From: JAOUEA01 sp963810915
Lineage (GTDB): Bacteria > Actinomycetota > UBA4738 > HRBIN12
Reading direction: 5' to 3'
NCBI GenBank assembly: GCA_963810915.1
Contig: CAWEPH010000006.1
Coordinates: 310,001-374,000 of the forward strand
DNA length: 64,000 bases
Shown in pieces: positions 49,741-59,012 of the stretch. The notes under the pieces are model-generated. The model ran no database searches. It saw only the letters and a program-made list of their open reading frames with translations, and was not told the DNA's origin. Made by a program: the position numbers and the translations under genes. Every line of letters starts with the position of its first letter. The stretch's first letter is position 1.

Positions 49741-51384
49741 GTGAGCGAAAGCGAACGCATGCACGAGCTGGTCGAGCGGTACTGGGACCAGCTCCTGGAG
49801 ATCGAGCCGTTCCTGGGGACCTCGGCGGGCGACGAACGCTACGACGACAGGCTCCCGGACCCGAGCGAGACGGGGCGCGCGCGGAGCGCCTCCGTCCAGC
49901 GGCAGGCCCTCGCCGACGCCGACGCGATCGACCGCGCGGCGCTCGACGCCGCAGATCGAGCCACGCTCGACATCCTCGAGGCCGTCGCACGCAGGTTCCA
50001 GACCGAGCTCGAGCACCGCACCGATCGCCTGATGGCCGCCAGCCACCTGTGGGGACCCGGCCAGCTCCTCGGCGAGATGGCCTCGATGCAGCAGACCGAC
50101 ACACCCGAGCGCCTGGATCGTTACGAGGAGCGTCTGCGCGCCATCCCCGCGTACCTGGAGGCCGTGGCCGACGTCGCCAGGGACGGCATCGCGGCGGGCG
50201 TCACGTCCCCGCGCGTGGTTGCCGAGCGTGCCCTGGCCCAGGTCGAGCGGCTGCTGGCGCTCCCCGCCGACGCCTCGCCGGCGCTCGCGGCCCTGGACCA
50301 GGACGCCGACACGCGAGCGCGGTTCGCGACGGTCGTCGGCGAGATCGTTAACCCCGCCTACGGGCGGTACCTCGACGTCCTGCGTGCCTACCTCCCCCAC
50401 GCCACCGAGACGATCGGCCTGTCCGCGCTGCCCGACGGCGACGCGATGTACGAGGCGGAGATCCTGGCCTGGACGACGCTCACCCTCGACGCGCGTCACG
50501 TCCACGAGCTCGGCGTCGAGCGCTTCGCGGCGATCCAGGCGGAGCGGTTCGCCGTCGCGGCCGAGCTCGGCTTCACCTCGCCGGACGAGGCGGTCGCCGC
50601 GCGCATGGCGAGCGGCGACGATACGGCGGCGTCGCCCGAGGCGTTCGTGAAGATCGTGGAGGACCAGGTGCTGCGGAGCTGGGAGGCCGCGCCCGCATGG
50701 TTCGGCCGGCTCCCTCGCGAGAACTGCCAGGTGCGCCCGGTCGAGGCCTTCCGCGAGGCCGACATGCCGGCCGCCTTCTACAACTCCCCCACCGAGGACG
50801 GCTCGCGACCCGGCATCTACTACCTCAACACCTACGACCTCCCCAGCCGTCCGCTGCACGCGATCGCGGGCGTGACCTTCCACGAGGCGAACCCGGGCCA
50901 CCACTTCCAGATCGCGTTGGAACAGGAGTTCCCCGACCGGCCGCGGCTGCGCCGGTTCGGCGGCGGCCTCGCGGGGAGCGCGTTCGGCGAAGGCTGGGGC
51001 CTGTACGCCGAGCGCCTCGCCGACGAGATGGGCCTCTATCTGGATGCGTGGGAGCGCCTGGGCATGCTCGAGAACCAGATCCTGCGCGCAGCGCGGCTGA
51101 TCACCGACACGGGGATCCACGCGCTCGGCTGGTCGCGCGACGACGCCATCGCGAAGTTGGAGGAAGGAGGCTCACCCCACACCGATTCGGTGATCGAGGT
51201 GGATCGCTACATCGCGATGCCGGGGCAGGCGCTCAGCTACATGGTGGGGATGATCGAGATCGAGGAAGCGCGCGTCCGTGCGGAGGCGGCCGGGGGTGCG
51301 GACTTCTCCCTCCGGGAGTTCCACGACGGCGTGCTCGCGCTCGGATCCGTCCCCCTTCCCACCTTGCGGCGCGAATCGGCATAG
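49741..51384 (+). CDS. DUF885 family metallopeptidase-like protein
   Basis: A 547-residue protein of the DUF885 family, distant relatives of M3/M32 metallopeptidases. GTG 49741 is chosen because GGAGGGAAGTCG precedes it. The zinc motif is AGVTFHEANPGHHFQIALEQ (HExxxGHH), with the third ligand region in SAFGEGWGLYAERLADEMG. Other conserved parts: GIYYLNTYDLPSRPLHAIAG and IEVDRYIAMPGQALSYMVG. No signal peptide, so cytoplasmic. It follows the SDR gene by 20 bases, probably in one transcript. Substrate unknown. Confidence 0.85.
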   Translation: MSESERMHELVERYWDQLLEIEPFLGTSAGDERYDDRLPDPSETGRARSASVQRQALADADAIDRAALDAADRATLDILEAVARRFQTELEHRTDRLMAASHLWGPGQLLGEMASMQQTDTPERLDRYEERLRAIPAYLEAVADVARDGIAAGVTSPRVVAERALAQVERLLALPADASPALAALDQDADTRARFATVVGEIVNPAYGRYLDVLRAYLPHATETIGLSALPDGDAMYEAEILAWTTLTLDARHVHELGVERFAAIQAERFAVAAELGFTSPDEAVAARMASGDDTAASPEAFVKIVEDQVLRSWEAAPAWFGRLPRENCQVRPVEAFREADMPAAFYNSPTEDGSRPGIYYLNTYDLPSRPLHAIAGVTFHEANPGHHFQIALEQEFPDRPRLRRFGGGLAGSAFGEGWGLYAERLADEMGLYLDAWERLGMLENQILRAARLITDTGIHALGWSRDDAIAKLEEGGSPHTDSVIEVDRYIAMPGQALSYMVGMIEIEEARVRAEAAGGADFSLREFHDGVLALGSVPLPTLRRESA

Positions 51385-51444
51385 GGCGTCGCCGGCGCCC
51401 GCGCGGGCATAGACTCGCGACGTTCCCGAGCCCAGGAGGCGGCA

Positions 51445-52131
51445 GTGCTCAACGTCGAGATCCAGTTCAGCCCGTCGTTCGCGATGGCCACCGTGAAGCT
51501 CAACGAGGGCGAGGCGATCCAGGCGGAGGCCGGCGCCATGACCGGGATGGCCGGCGGCATGGAGATCTCCACGAAGGCGCAGGGGGGCCTCCTCGGGGGC
51601 CTGAAGCGCTCGGTGCTGGGCGGCGAGACGTTCTTCATCAACACGTTCACCGCCGCCTCCGGTCCCGGAGAGATCATCGTGGCTCCACCGTTGCCGGGCG
51701 ACATCATCCACATGCCGCTGGACGGCTCCCGGGCCATGATGGTCCAGTCGGGCTCCTGGCTCGCGGGCGAGGCGGCGGTCGCGATCGATACCAAGTGGGG
51801 CGGGGCGAAGACGTTCTTCGCGGGCGAGGGCTTGTTCCTCCTCAAGTGCACCGGCCAGGGGGACATGCTGGTCGCGAGCTACGGGGCCATCTTCGAGAAG
51901 GACCTCGCCGCCGGGGAGACCTACAGGGTGGACACCGGCCACATCGTGGCGTTCGAAGAGGGCGTGGGGATGCAGGTGAACAAGGTGGGTGGCTGGAAGT
52001 CGACGTTCCTGTCCGGCGAGGGGCTCGTCGCGACGTTCACCGGCCCCGGCAAGCTCTGGCAGCAGAGCCGGAGCCCGCAGGACCTGATCGGATGGCTGCT
52101 CCCACGCCTGCCCAACAAATCGAGCAGCTGA
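51445..52131 (+). CDS. AIM24 (TIGR00266) family protein
   Basis: A 228-residue beta-helix-like protein starting GTG 51445, preceded by CAGGAGG. It contains the family pattern AEAGAMTGMAGGMEISTKAQ, GGLLGGLKRSVLGGETFFIN, TFFAGEGLFLLKCTGQGDM and the ending region GPGKLWQQSRSPQDLIGWLL. The family has no firm biochemical role; some members affect lipid or membrane matters in yeast mitochondria. It is downstream of DUF885 in the same direction with 60 bases between. Confidence 0.85.
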   Translation: MLNVEIQFSPSFAMATVKLNEGEAIQAEAGAMTGMAGGMEISTKAQGGLLGGLKRSVLGGETFFINTFTAASGPGEIIVAPPLPGDIIHMPLDGSRAMMVQSGSWLAGEAAVAIDTKWGGAKTFFAGEGLFLLKCTGQGDMLVASYGAIFEKDLAAGETYRVDTGHIVAFEEGVGMQVNKVGGWKSTFLSGEGLVATFTGPGKLWQQSRSPQDLIGWLLPRLPNKSSS

Positions 52132-52161
52132 GGCGGCCGGCGAGGCTCAGCTCCGCACGGT

Positions 52162-53352
52162 TCAGGCGGCCGCGCGCCAGGCGTCGCGAAGCTTCACCTT
52201 GGCGCCCGTTCGCAGGATCGCGCCCGAGTAGAGGCGCGCGGCGAGCGGGATCAGCAGCGCGGTCGAGACGAGCAGGATGCTCACCGAGGCCACGACCTGG
52301 ACCGGCGTGGCCGCGCCCATCACGATCCGCACCGGCATCGCCAGCGGCGAGGAGAACGGCAGGAGCGACGCGATCACCACGAGCGTGCCGTCCGGATCCT
52401 GCAGCGCCCCGATCGAGATGAAGAACGAGACGAGGATCACGATGTTGATCGGGACCATCGCGTTCTGCAGCTCCTCCATCCGCGAGACGAGCGATCCGCT
52501 GACGGCGAAGAGCCCCGCATAGAACGCGAAGCCCAGCACGAACCAGACCAGCACCAGCAGCGCCGCTCCGAGCGCGCTCGCCGGGATCGCGATCGCCCCC
52601 GTGACCGACGCCAGCACGATCGCGAAGACCGCGATGCACGCGAGCTGCGCCATACCCAGGGTTCCGATCCCCACGACCTTGCCCGCCAGCAGCTGCCGTG
52701 GAGAGATCGTGGAGAGCAGGATCTCCACGACGCGCGAGGCCTTCTCCTCGATGACCCCGGTGGCCACCCAGACCCCGTACCCGAAGAGCTGCCCGTAAAG
52801 CAGGATGATGCCCACGAACGCCACGGCAGCGTTGGCGTCGCGATGGGGGTCCGGGGCCTGCAGCGTATCCACCCGGACCGGCGCGGGATCGAGGGCATCG
52901 GCGATCGCCTCCGGGGAGACGCCCGCGCGGATCATCGCGTCGCGGATCCGCGTGCCGACCGCCGCCGCCTCCACCACCTGCCGGAGCTGGGTCGGCACGG
53001 TGCGTTTGGCGGTCAACCGGTCCCCGTCGAGGATCGCGTCCACCTCGCCGTCCTCCAGCGCCCGTCGCGCGGCGGCATCGTCCGGATAGGTGTGCACGTC
53101 GATCTCGACACTCTGCTGGCGCCCCACGTCCGCGACGGTTGTGCCGGCAGACGGGTCGCCCACCACGCCGAGGTCGTAGCTGGCGGTGCCGCCACCGCCG
53201 TAGGCGCGGATCAGGATGAAGATCGTGAGCACGGTCATCGTGATGGCGGTCGAGATCACGAACCCCTTGTCCTTCAGGCGCACCCGGAAGTCGCGGCGCG
53301 CCACCAGGAACCATGCACGGCGGTCGTGGGCGCCCGAGCCGGCGCGCGTCAT
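52162..53352 (-). CDS. ABC-2 type transporter permease (NatB-like)
   Basis: A 396-residue permease. N-terminal helix about 30-48 (VISTAITMTVLTIFILIRAY), a large extracytoplasmic domain about 50-190, then five helices: AVAFVGIILLYGQLFGYGVW, LACIAVFAIVLASVTGAIAI, VLVWFVLGFAFYAGLFAV, INIVILVSFFISIGALQD and LVVIASLLPFSSPLAMPVRI. ATGVIEEKASRVVEILLSTI is the cytoplasmic loop with the EExxSR motif of NatB/YhaP permeases. The start overlaps the end of the ATPase gene by 4 bases. Substrate not known; NatAB exports Na+. Confidence 0.87.
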   Translation of the reverse strand: MTRAGSGAHDRRAWFLVARRDFRVRLKDKGFVISTAITMTVLTIFILIRAYGGGGTASYDLGVVGDPSAGTTVADVGRQQSVEIDVHTYPDDAAARRALEDGEVDAILDGDRLTAKRTVPTQLRQVVEAAAVGTRIRDAMIRAGVSPEAIADALDPAPVRVDTLQAPDPHRDANAAVAFVGIILLYGQLFGYGVWVATGVIEEKASRVVEILLSTISPRQLLAGKVVGIGTLGMAQLACIAVFAIVLASVTGAIAIPASALGAALLVLVWFVLGFAFYAGLFAVSGSLVSRMEELQNAMVPINIVILVSFFISIGALQDPDGTLVVIASLLPFSSPLAMPVRIVMGAATPVQVVASVSILLVSTALLIPLAARLYSGAILRTGAKVKLRDAWRAAA

Positions 53353-54242
53353 CGCCGCACCACCTCGCGGAAGAGCTCGGCCAGCGACGGCCGGACACGG
53401 CTGAAGTGGGTGACGTCGCCCGCGCCGCGCGCGAGATCGAGCACGCGTTGCTCGTCGAGGCCGTCGTCGAGCTCCAGGATCACGCCTCCGTTCACCGACG
53501 CGTCCAGGCGGGCGCCGGGAAGCGACTCGTACCAGCGATCTGGCGCCCCGATCACATCGACGCGCACGAGGTGCCGCGCCCTGGAGGCGCGGAGCTCGTC
53601 GATGGTCCCCGAAGCCAGCACGCGCCCGTGGTCGATCAGCACGACCGCGTCGCAGATCCGTTCGACCAGCTCCAACTGGTGGCTGGAGAACACGACCGGG
53701 ACCCCGTGATTCTCGGTCTGGCGGCGCAGCATGCCCGCGAGTGCGTCGACCCCGACGGGATCGAGGCCGCTGAACGGCTCGTCCAGGACGAGCGCATCCG
53801 GCTCGTGCACGAGCGCCGCCGCGAGCTGGACCCGCTGCTGGTTCCCGAGTGAAAGCGCCTCCACCCGATCCTCGCGTCGATCGATCACCCCGAGCGCGTC
53901 GAGGACCTCCTCGGCCCTGCGCCCGGCATGCGCCTTCGAGAGGCCGTGCAGCCGCGCGAGATACACCAGCTGATCGAAGACCCGCATCTTCGGATAGAGG
54001 CCGCGCTCCTCCGGCATGTAGCCGAACCGGCGACGCGCGGCGGCATCGATCGCCCTCCCGTTCCAGCGGACCTCGCCCGCGTCGGGCGCGAGCACGCCGA
54101 GCACGATCCGCATCGCCGTGGTCTTGCCCGCCCCGTTGGGGCCCACGAAGCCCACGATCGTGCCCTCGGGCACCGCGAACGAGACCCCGTCGAGCGCGAC
54201 GACGTCGTCGAAGCGTCGGTGGAGGTCGATCAGCTCCAGCAT
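53349..54242 (-). CDS. ABC transporter ATP-binding protein (NatA-like)
   Basis: A 297-residue ATPase from ATG 54240-54242. Walker A GFVGPNGAGKTTAMRI, Q-loop region FGYMPEERGLYPKMRVFDQL with the PEERGLY motif seen in NatA-type ATPases, signature ALSLGNQQRVQLAAALVHEP, Walker B LVLDEPFSGLDPVG, H-loop VVFSSHQLELVERICD. A C-terminal regulatory tail follows (about 225-297). It is the partner of the adjacent permease (4-bp overlap). Confidence 0.92.
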   Translation of the reverse strand: MLELIDLHRRFDDVVALDGVSFAVPEGTIVGFVGPNGAGKTTAMRIVLGVLAPDAGEVRWNGRAIDAAARRRFGYMPEERGLYPKMRVFDQLVYLARLHGLSKAHAGRRAEEVLDALGVIDRREDRVEALSLGNQQRVQLAAALVHEPDALVLDEPFSGLDPVGVDALAGMLRRQTENHGVPVVFSSHQLELVERICDAVVLIDHGRVLASGTIDELRASRARHLVRVDVIGAPDRWYESLPGARLDASVNGGVILELDDGLDEQRVLDLARGAGDVTHFSRVRPSLAELFREVVRR

Positions 54243-54291
54243 GGGAGGGTCTTCGGCGGACGCACCCCCCAAGGATAGGGACGGTCCGGGG

Positions 54292-55413
54292 CTAGGCTGG
54301 GAGCCGATGGTGATGCGCAGGCAGGTCGGCGAGGTGGCGGGGGTCCGCCTCCCGGATGTGGAACGATCGCACTGGAGCGTCTTCTGCTGGGTCAGACGAG
54401 GCGAGAACGAAGACGCGGACGCGATCCGTGCCGCGGCCTCCGGGTCCGGCGGCTCGGTGCTCTTCCAGGGAGAAGGCCTTGCGTTCGTGGAGTTCGGCGA
54501 TCCTGTAGCCGCGATCGACTTCGCGCTCGAGGTCGTCGCATCGCTCGACGCTGGCGTCGCCACGGCGGCCGGGATCCACGTGGGCCGGGTGAAGGCGGGC
54601 GAGGACCCGATCGGGAGCCACGCGTCGCAGGTGGCCGCCGCGGCCGCGGACCTCGCCGGGTTCGGTGAGACGCTCGTGACCGGCTCCGTCCTCGTCGAGC
54701 TCGGCGACGCGGTGTTCGATCGCTACACGCGGGGCAGCCCCATCTCCGCAGAGCTCGACGGCGAGACGATGTCGCTGTATCCGTTCGCCGCACGTTAGGC
54801 GCGGTCGTCGCTCCGGGCTCCCGCCGACCCCCACGGCGTGACCGACGAAGGCGTCGGTCTCGACCGCGTCGATCAGGAAGTCGGCCAGGTCGAACCGCGA
54901 GACCGACCGCGCGTGGGCGGGGGCATCGATGACCGCTTCGTAGCCTCCCGTGCCGTCCTCGTCGCGGATGTATGCCGGGCATGCACCCACCCACGCGGTG
55001 TCACTCGCTCGCAGGGCCTCCAGGTTCCGCTTGTGCTCGCGCACGATGTGCGTGTACGGCGGCGCGGCGTCCTCCTCCTGGAAGACGCGATCGTTCAGCA
55101 CGACCGAGAGCCGAGGTGTATCCGCTCGCGCGTCGACCGCCGTGATCACGTTGGCCGTCATCGCCGAGAGGTCGGTCGTCGGCTCGAGGCCCGCGGCTCC
55201 CATCGCCGAGATGACCGCCCCCGCGTCGGCCACGGTGCGGGTCACGGCCGCGACATCGAAGGCATCGCCCTGGATCACCTCGAGATCGGGCGACCGGAGC
55301 GTGAGCTTCGCAGGCGTGCGCACCAGGGCACGGACGCGATGCCCGCGGGCGAGCGCATGCTCGAGGACCGCGCTCCCGGTGCGCCCGGTCGCGCCGAAGA
55401 CCGCGATCTCCAC
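54292..55413 (-). CDS. NAD(P)-binding (NmrA/SDR-a-like) protein, C-terminus probably frameshifted
   Basis: The first about 205 residues are a nucleotide-binding sugar epimerase-like/NmrA protein: MEIAVFGATGRTGSAVLEHA (GxxGxxG), VRALVRTPAKLTLRSPDLEV, VISAMGAAGLEP, PRLSVVLNDRVFQEEDAAPP and SVSRFDLADFLIDAVETDAF. The continuing frame (to 54292) is antisense to the gene at 54307 and looks non-protein. A one-base shift just after VGHAVGV would give a short end, SAGARSDDRA, and stop at about 54797, which is the normal length. The true gene is likely 54797-55413. Function: possible NADPH-dependent redox sensor. Confidence 0.65.
   Translation of the reverse strand: MEIAVFGATGRTGSAVLEHALARGHRVRALVRTPAKLTLRSPDLEVIQGDAFDVAAVTRTVADAGAVISAMGAAGLEPTTDLSAMTANVITAVDARADTPRLSVVLNDRVFQEEDAAPPYTHIVREHKRNLEALRASDTAWVGACPAYIRDEDGTGGYEAVIDAPAHARSVSRFDLADFLIDAVETDAFVGHAVGVGGSPERRPRLTCGERIQRHRLAVELCGDGAAPRVAIEHRVAELDEDGAGHERLTEPGEVRGRGGHLRRVAPDRVLARLHPAHVDPGRRGDASVERCDDLEREVDRGYRIAELHERKAFSLEEHRAAGPGGRGTDRVRVFVLASSDPAEDAPVRSFHIREADPRHLADLPAHHHRLPA
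54307..54798 (+). CDS. Nucleotide-cyclase-like domain protein, 163 aa
   Basis: A 163-residue soluble protein. VRRGENEDADAIRAAASGSG and VLFQGEGLAFVEFGDPVAAI, DFALEVVASLDAGVATAAGI, HVGRVKAGEDPIGSHASQVA and AADLAGFGETLVTGSVLVE follow the beta-alpha layout of the class III adenylyl cyclase homology domain (F-sheet, Arg/Asp helix, HVG and G-ETLVT), but the metal-binding Asp positions and the substrate loop are weak. It may be a non-catalytic sensor domain. Start ATG 54307. On the opposite strand an extended frame runs through the gene; this forward reading is more protein-like. Confidence 0.55.
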   Translation: MVMRRQVGEVAGVRLPDVERSHWSVFCWVRRGENEDADAIRAAASGSGGSVLFQGEGLAFVEFGDPVAAIDFALEVVASLDAGVATAAGIHVGRVKAGEDPIGSHASQVAAAAADLAGFGETLVTGSVLVELGDAVFDRYTRGSPISAELDGETMSLYPFAAR

Positions 55414-55443
55414 GGACGACCCCTTCCCGATCCCGTGCCGCCC

Positions 55444-57780
55444 TCAGGCGGCGTCGATGGCCGGCTCGTCGGCGCTCAGCGCCACCGCCAGCACGTCCGA
55501 CACATCCTCGGCGATGTGGAAGGTCATCTGCTCGCGCACCTGCTCGGGCACGTCGTCGAGGTCGCCCTCGTTCCGCTTGGGCAGGATCACCTCGCTCAGC
55601 CCAGCACGGTGGGCGGCAAGCACCTTCTGCTTCAGGCCGCCGATCGGGAGCACGCGCCCCTGCAGGGTCACCTCGCCGGTCATCCCCACCACCGGTCGGA
55701 CCGGCGTGTCCGTGAGCAGCGAGACGAGGGCCGTCGTCATCGTGACGCCGGCGCTCGGGCCGTCCTTCGGGACCGCGCCCGCGGGCACGTGCACGTGGAA
55801 CCGGCCACGGAGCCGCTCAGGCGGGATGCCGAGGGCCTCATGGTGCGAGCGCACGTAGCTGAGCGCGATCTGCGCGGACTCCTTCATCACGTCGCCGAGC
55901 TGACCGGTGAGCGTGAGGCCCTCCTGCTCCACGTCCTCGCGCGTGGCCTCGATGAAGAGCACGTCACCGCCGGTGCCCGTGACCGCCAGGCCGGTGGCCA
56001 CGCCGGGCACGGCCGTGCGCTCGGCCGCCTCGAAGAAGAACTTCTGACGCCCCAGGTACCCGCGCACGTCGTCGGCGTCGATCGCGATGGGCGGCGTGGC
56101 CTCCCCGGACGCGATCTTCGTCGCGACCTTCCGCAGGGCCTTGCCGATCTCGCGCTCGAGGTTCCGCACGCCGGCCTCGCGCGTGTAGTCGCCCACGATC
56201 GCGCGCAGCGCGGCGTCGGTGAAGGTGACCTCGTCGGCGCCGAGTCCGTTGCGCTCGAGCTGCCGGCCCACCAGGTGGAACCTGGCGATCGCGACCTTCT
56301 CGTCCTCGGTGTACCCGTCGATCCGGATGACCTCCATGCGGTCGTAGAGCGGTCCCGGGATCGTCTCGGCGACGTTCGCCGTCGTGATGAAGAGCACCTC
56401 GGACAGATCGAGGTCGACGTCGAGGTAGTGGTCGCGGAACGTGTGGTTCTGGGCGGGGTCGAGCACCTCGAGCAGCGCGCTCGATGGGTCGCCGCGCCAG
56501 TCGGCGCCGACCTTGTCGATCTCGTCCAGCATCATCACGGGGTTCTTCGTGCCGGCGTCCTTGAGGGCGCGCACGATGCGGCCGGGCAGCGCGCCGACGT
56601 AGGTGCGGCGGTGGCCTCGGATCTCCGCCTCGTCGTGGATCCCTCCGAGGGAGACCCGGACGAACTTCCGGCCGAGCGCCCGCGCGACGGACTCACCGAG
56701 CGAGGTCTTGCCCACGCCCGGGGGTCCGACGAGCGTCAGGATGGCGCCGGAGCCGCGACCCGTCGCCTCTCCGAGCCCCCGGTCCTGCCGGAGCTTGCGC
56801 ACGGCGAGGTACTCGAGGATGCGGTCCTTCACGTCCTCGAGACCCTCGTGGTCCGCGTCGAGCACCGAGCGCGCCTCGGCGATGTCGAGGTTGTCCTCGG
56901 AGCGCACCGACCAGGGCAGCTCGGTCATCCAATCGAGGTAGGTGCGGATCCAGCCGTACTCGGGCGACTGCTCGGAGGTGCGCTCCAGCCGGCCCAGCTC
57001 GCGCTCGGCCTCCTTGCGCACGTCCTCGGGCATGCCGGCTTCCTCGATCTTGCGCCGGTACTCCTCGACGACGTCCTCCTCGCCGTCCTCCCCGAGCTCC
57101 TTGCGGATCGCGCTCATCTGCTCGCGCAGCAGGAACTCGCGCTGACGCTTCTCCATCCCCTCGCTGACGTCGGTGCGGATCTTGTCCTTCAGTTCGAGGT
57201 CGGCGAGCGTGTCCTTGGCCCAGGCGAGCACGAGCTCCAGGCGGGCCTCGACGTCGACGGTCTCCAGGATCTGGATCTTCTGCTCGAAGCCCAGGTCGGG
57301 CGAGTAGCCCGAGGTGTCGGCGATCTGCCCGGGGTCGGAGATGCCCCGGAGGAACTCGGCCACCTGGGGCACGCCGCGCGCCTCGACGATGTTCTCGATC
57401 ACCGCGCGGTACTCGCGCGCCAGCTGGCGCGTCCGCTCGCTCGGCTCCGTCTCGCTCACCCAGTCGGCCTGGACCCGGATCGCCTCGCCGGTGCCGGGCA
57501 CACCCACGCCGACGACGGCGCGGTTCAGGCCGCGGATCACGAGGGCCTCGGTCCCGCTCCGGAGGGCGCCGACGTCCTCGATCTTCGCCACGGTGCCCAC
57601 GCGGGCGTAGCGGCCGTCCAGCCGCGGGACGAGCAGCAGCAACCCGTCGCCTTCGGTGGCCGCGTCGACCGCGGCGCGGGCCTCATCGGACTCGATCGTG
57701 AGGGTCACCACCATGCCGGGGAGCACCACGCCGGTGGTCAGGGGAAGGAGCGGAAGGGCCTGGGTGTCGATCTCGGACAT
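55444..57780 (-). CDS. lon: ATP-dependent protease La (Lon)
   Basis: A 778-residue protease with the N-terminal substrate domain (about 8-200), coiled AAA+ part and C-terminal protease domain. Walker A VGPPGVGKTS (351-360); Walker B MMLDEIDKVG; ATPase sensor ITTANV. The catalytic Ser is S676 in PKDGPSAGVTM, and the partner Lys is K717 in LPIGGLKQKVLAAHRAG. It degrades damaged or regulatory proteins in the cytoplasm. Start used is ATG 57778-57780. A palindrome (57807-57820) 27 bases upstream and an inverted repeat (57854-57867) suggest regulation. Confidence 0.97.
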   Translation of the reverse strand: MSEIDTQALPLLPLTTGVVLPGMVVTLTIESDEARAAVDAATEGDGLLLLVPRLDGRYARVGTVAKIEDVGALRSGTEALVIRGLNRAVVGVGVPGTGEAIRVQADWVSETEPSERTRQLAREYRAVIENIVEARGVPQVAEFLRGISDPGQIADTSGYSPDLGFEQKIQILETVDVEARLELVLAWAKDTLADLELKDKIRTDVSEGMEKRQREFLLREQMSAIRKELGEDGEEDVVEEYRRKIEEAGMPEDVRKEAERELGRLERTSEQSPEYGWIRTYLDWMTELPWSVRSEDNLDIAEARSVLDADHEGLEDVKDRILEYLAVRKLRQDRGLGEATGRGSGAILTLVGPPGVGKTSLGESVARALGRKFVRVSLGGIHDEAEIRGHRRTYVGALPGRIVRALKDAGTKNPVMMLDEIDKVGADWRGDPSSALLEVLDPAQNHTFRDHYLDVDLDLSEVLFITTANVAETIPGPLYDRMEVIRIDGYTEDEKVAIARFHLVGRQLERNGLGADEVTFTDAALRAIVGDYTREAGVRNLEREIGKALRKVATKIASGEATPPIAIDADDVRGYLGRQKFFFEAAERTAVPGVATGLAVTGTGGDVLFIEATREDVEQEGLTLTGQLGDVMKESAQIALSYVRSHHEALGIPPERLRGRFHVHVPAGAVPKDGPSAGVTMTTALVSLLTDTPVRPVVGMTGEVTLQGRVLPIGGLKQKVLAAHRAGLSEVILPKRNEGDLDDVPEQVREQMTFHIAEDVSDVLAVALSADEPAIDAA

Positions 57781-57806
57781 CGTCATCTCCATCTCGGGGA
57801 TCGGAT

Positions 57807-57820
57807 CTTGCACCTGCAAG
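57807..57820 (-). promoter_or_regulatory. Palindrome upstream of lon
   Basis: CTTGCA-CC-TGCAAG, a perfect 14-bp inverted repeat with a 2-base spacer, 27 bases before the lon start. Its central 12 bases are identical to the palindrome upstream of mec (40640-40651). It may be an operator shared by the two genes. It does not match the HspR repeat (CTTGAGT-N7-ACTCAAG). Confidence 0.5.
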
Positions 57821-57853
57821 AACGCGCTCGGACGCGGGCGCTATTCCCAAGAT

Positions 57854-57867
57854 GTAATCGGGATTAC
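57854..57867. promoter_or_regulatory. Inverted repeat between lon and ABC exporter
   Basis: GTAATC-GG-GATTAC, a perfect 6-bp inverted repeat in the 180-bp region between the divergent lon and ABC ATPase genes. It is AT-rich against a GC-rich background. It may be an operator for a TetR- or MarR-like repressor of the drug exporters, or for lon. Confidence 0.45.
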
Positions 57868-57958
57868 GTGTTTCGACAAGCGACTGAGGGGGAAGGAGTT
57901 TGGGCTTGCGGCCGCGGCGGGGCCTTGTCATCGGGACCCCGTATGCTGGTTGGCCTGA

Positions 57959-59012
57959 ATGTCCCGTCGGTCCGCGGCGGGCCGATCAAGGAGTCGAACC
58001 CTGGACGAACCCATCATCATCACGGAGGGCATCGAACGGCACTTCGGCACCGTGGAGGCGCTGAAGGGCGTCGACCTGCAGGTGGAGCGCGGCTCCGTCT
58101 TCGGCCTCCTCGGGCCGAACGGCGCGGGCAAGACCACGATGGTGCGGATCCTGACCACGCTCCTGCTGCCCAGCAAGGGCCGTGCCACGGTGGAAGGACT
58201 CGACGTGGTCCGCGACGCCGAGGAGCTCCGGTTCCGCATCGGCCTCGCGGGGCAGAGCGCCGCCGTCGACGAGAACCTGACCGGTCTCGAGAACCTCGAG
58301 ATGGTCGGGCGCCTCTACCACCTGCCCAAGGACGAAGCGCACCGTCGTTCGGCTGAGGTGCTCGAGCGGTTCGACCTCGCGGATGCCGCCGATCGCCCGG
58401 CCAAGACCTACTCGGGCGGCATGCGTCGTCGCCTCGACCTGGCGGCCAGCCTCGTCGGCCGACCCGAGGTCCTGTTCCTCGACGAGCCGACCACCGGGTT
58501 GGACCCGCGCAGCCGGCTCGACGTCTGGGACTTCATCCGGGAGCTGCAGCAGGAGGGCACGACGCTGATGCTCACCACCCAGTACCTGGAGGAGGCCGAC
58601 CAGCTCTGCGACCGGATCGCGGTCATCGACCACGGCACCCTGATCGCCGAGGGCACCTCGGACGAGCTCAAGGACCGGATCGGCGGCGAGGTCCTGGAGC
58701 TCCACGTGGAGCATCAGGCGCGACCTCGAGAAGGTGACCGCGTCCCTGATCGGCATCGGCACCGGGGATCCGAACATCGACGTCGACGCGGGGACCCTGC
58801 GGATCCCCGTCGGGAACAAGGGACCCGCGACCCTGCTCGACAGCGTGCGACGCCTCGACGAGATGGACATCCAGCTCGCCGAGATCGCCCTGCATCGTCC
58901 GACGCTCGACGACGTCTTCCTCTCGCTCACCGGGCGCGGCTCGGAGGACGGCGATGAGCCGGACGCCGAGACAACGGGACGATCGAAACGTCGAGGGAGG
59001 AAGGACCGATGA
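57959..59012 (+). CDS. DrrA-type ABC exporter ATP-binding protein, late frameshift
   Basis: The ATPase core (about 1-260) is intact: Walker A LLGPNGAGKTTMVRI, Q-loop IGLAGQSAAVDENLTGLENL, signature KTYSGGMRRRLDLAASLVGR, Walker B LFLDEPTTGLDPRS, H-loop LTTQYLEEADQLCD. Near 58718 the frame shifts by one; the protein-like continuation DLEKVTASLIGIGTGDPNID, IPVGNKGPATLLDSVRRLDE and IALHRPTLDDVFLSLTGRGS ends at 59012. This tail is the usual C-terminus of DrrA/daunorubicin-resistance ATPases. Without the shift the frame ends at 58957 in Arg-rich nonsense. Start at ATG 57959 is uncertain. Stop overlaps the permease start by 4 bases. Confidence 0.85.

Noticed and set aside
57807..57820. HspR (HAIR) operator at lon
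   Set aside because: The palindrome CTTGCACCTGCAAG has a 2-base spacer and different arms; HAIR is CTTGAGT-N7-ACTCAAG.
57985..58005. Possible T-arm of a reverse-strand tRNA near the ABC exporter start
   Set aside because: The short stem-loop resembles a T arm, but no anticodon arm, D arm or acceptor stem can be folded upstream, and the bases are part of a coding region.
54838..58356. Very long forward open frame antisense to lon (over 1,100 codons)
   Set aside because: Its composition is dominated by Arg, His, Gly, Leu and Val dictated by the lon codons on the other strand, and it has no ribosome binding site or domain. The reverse frame is a complete Lon protease.
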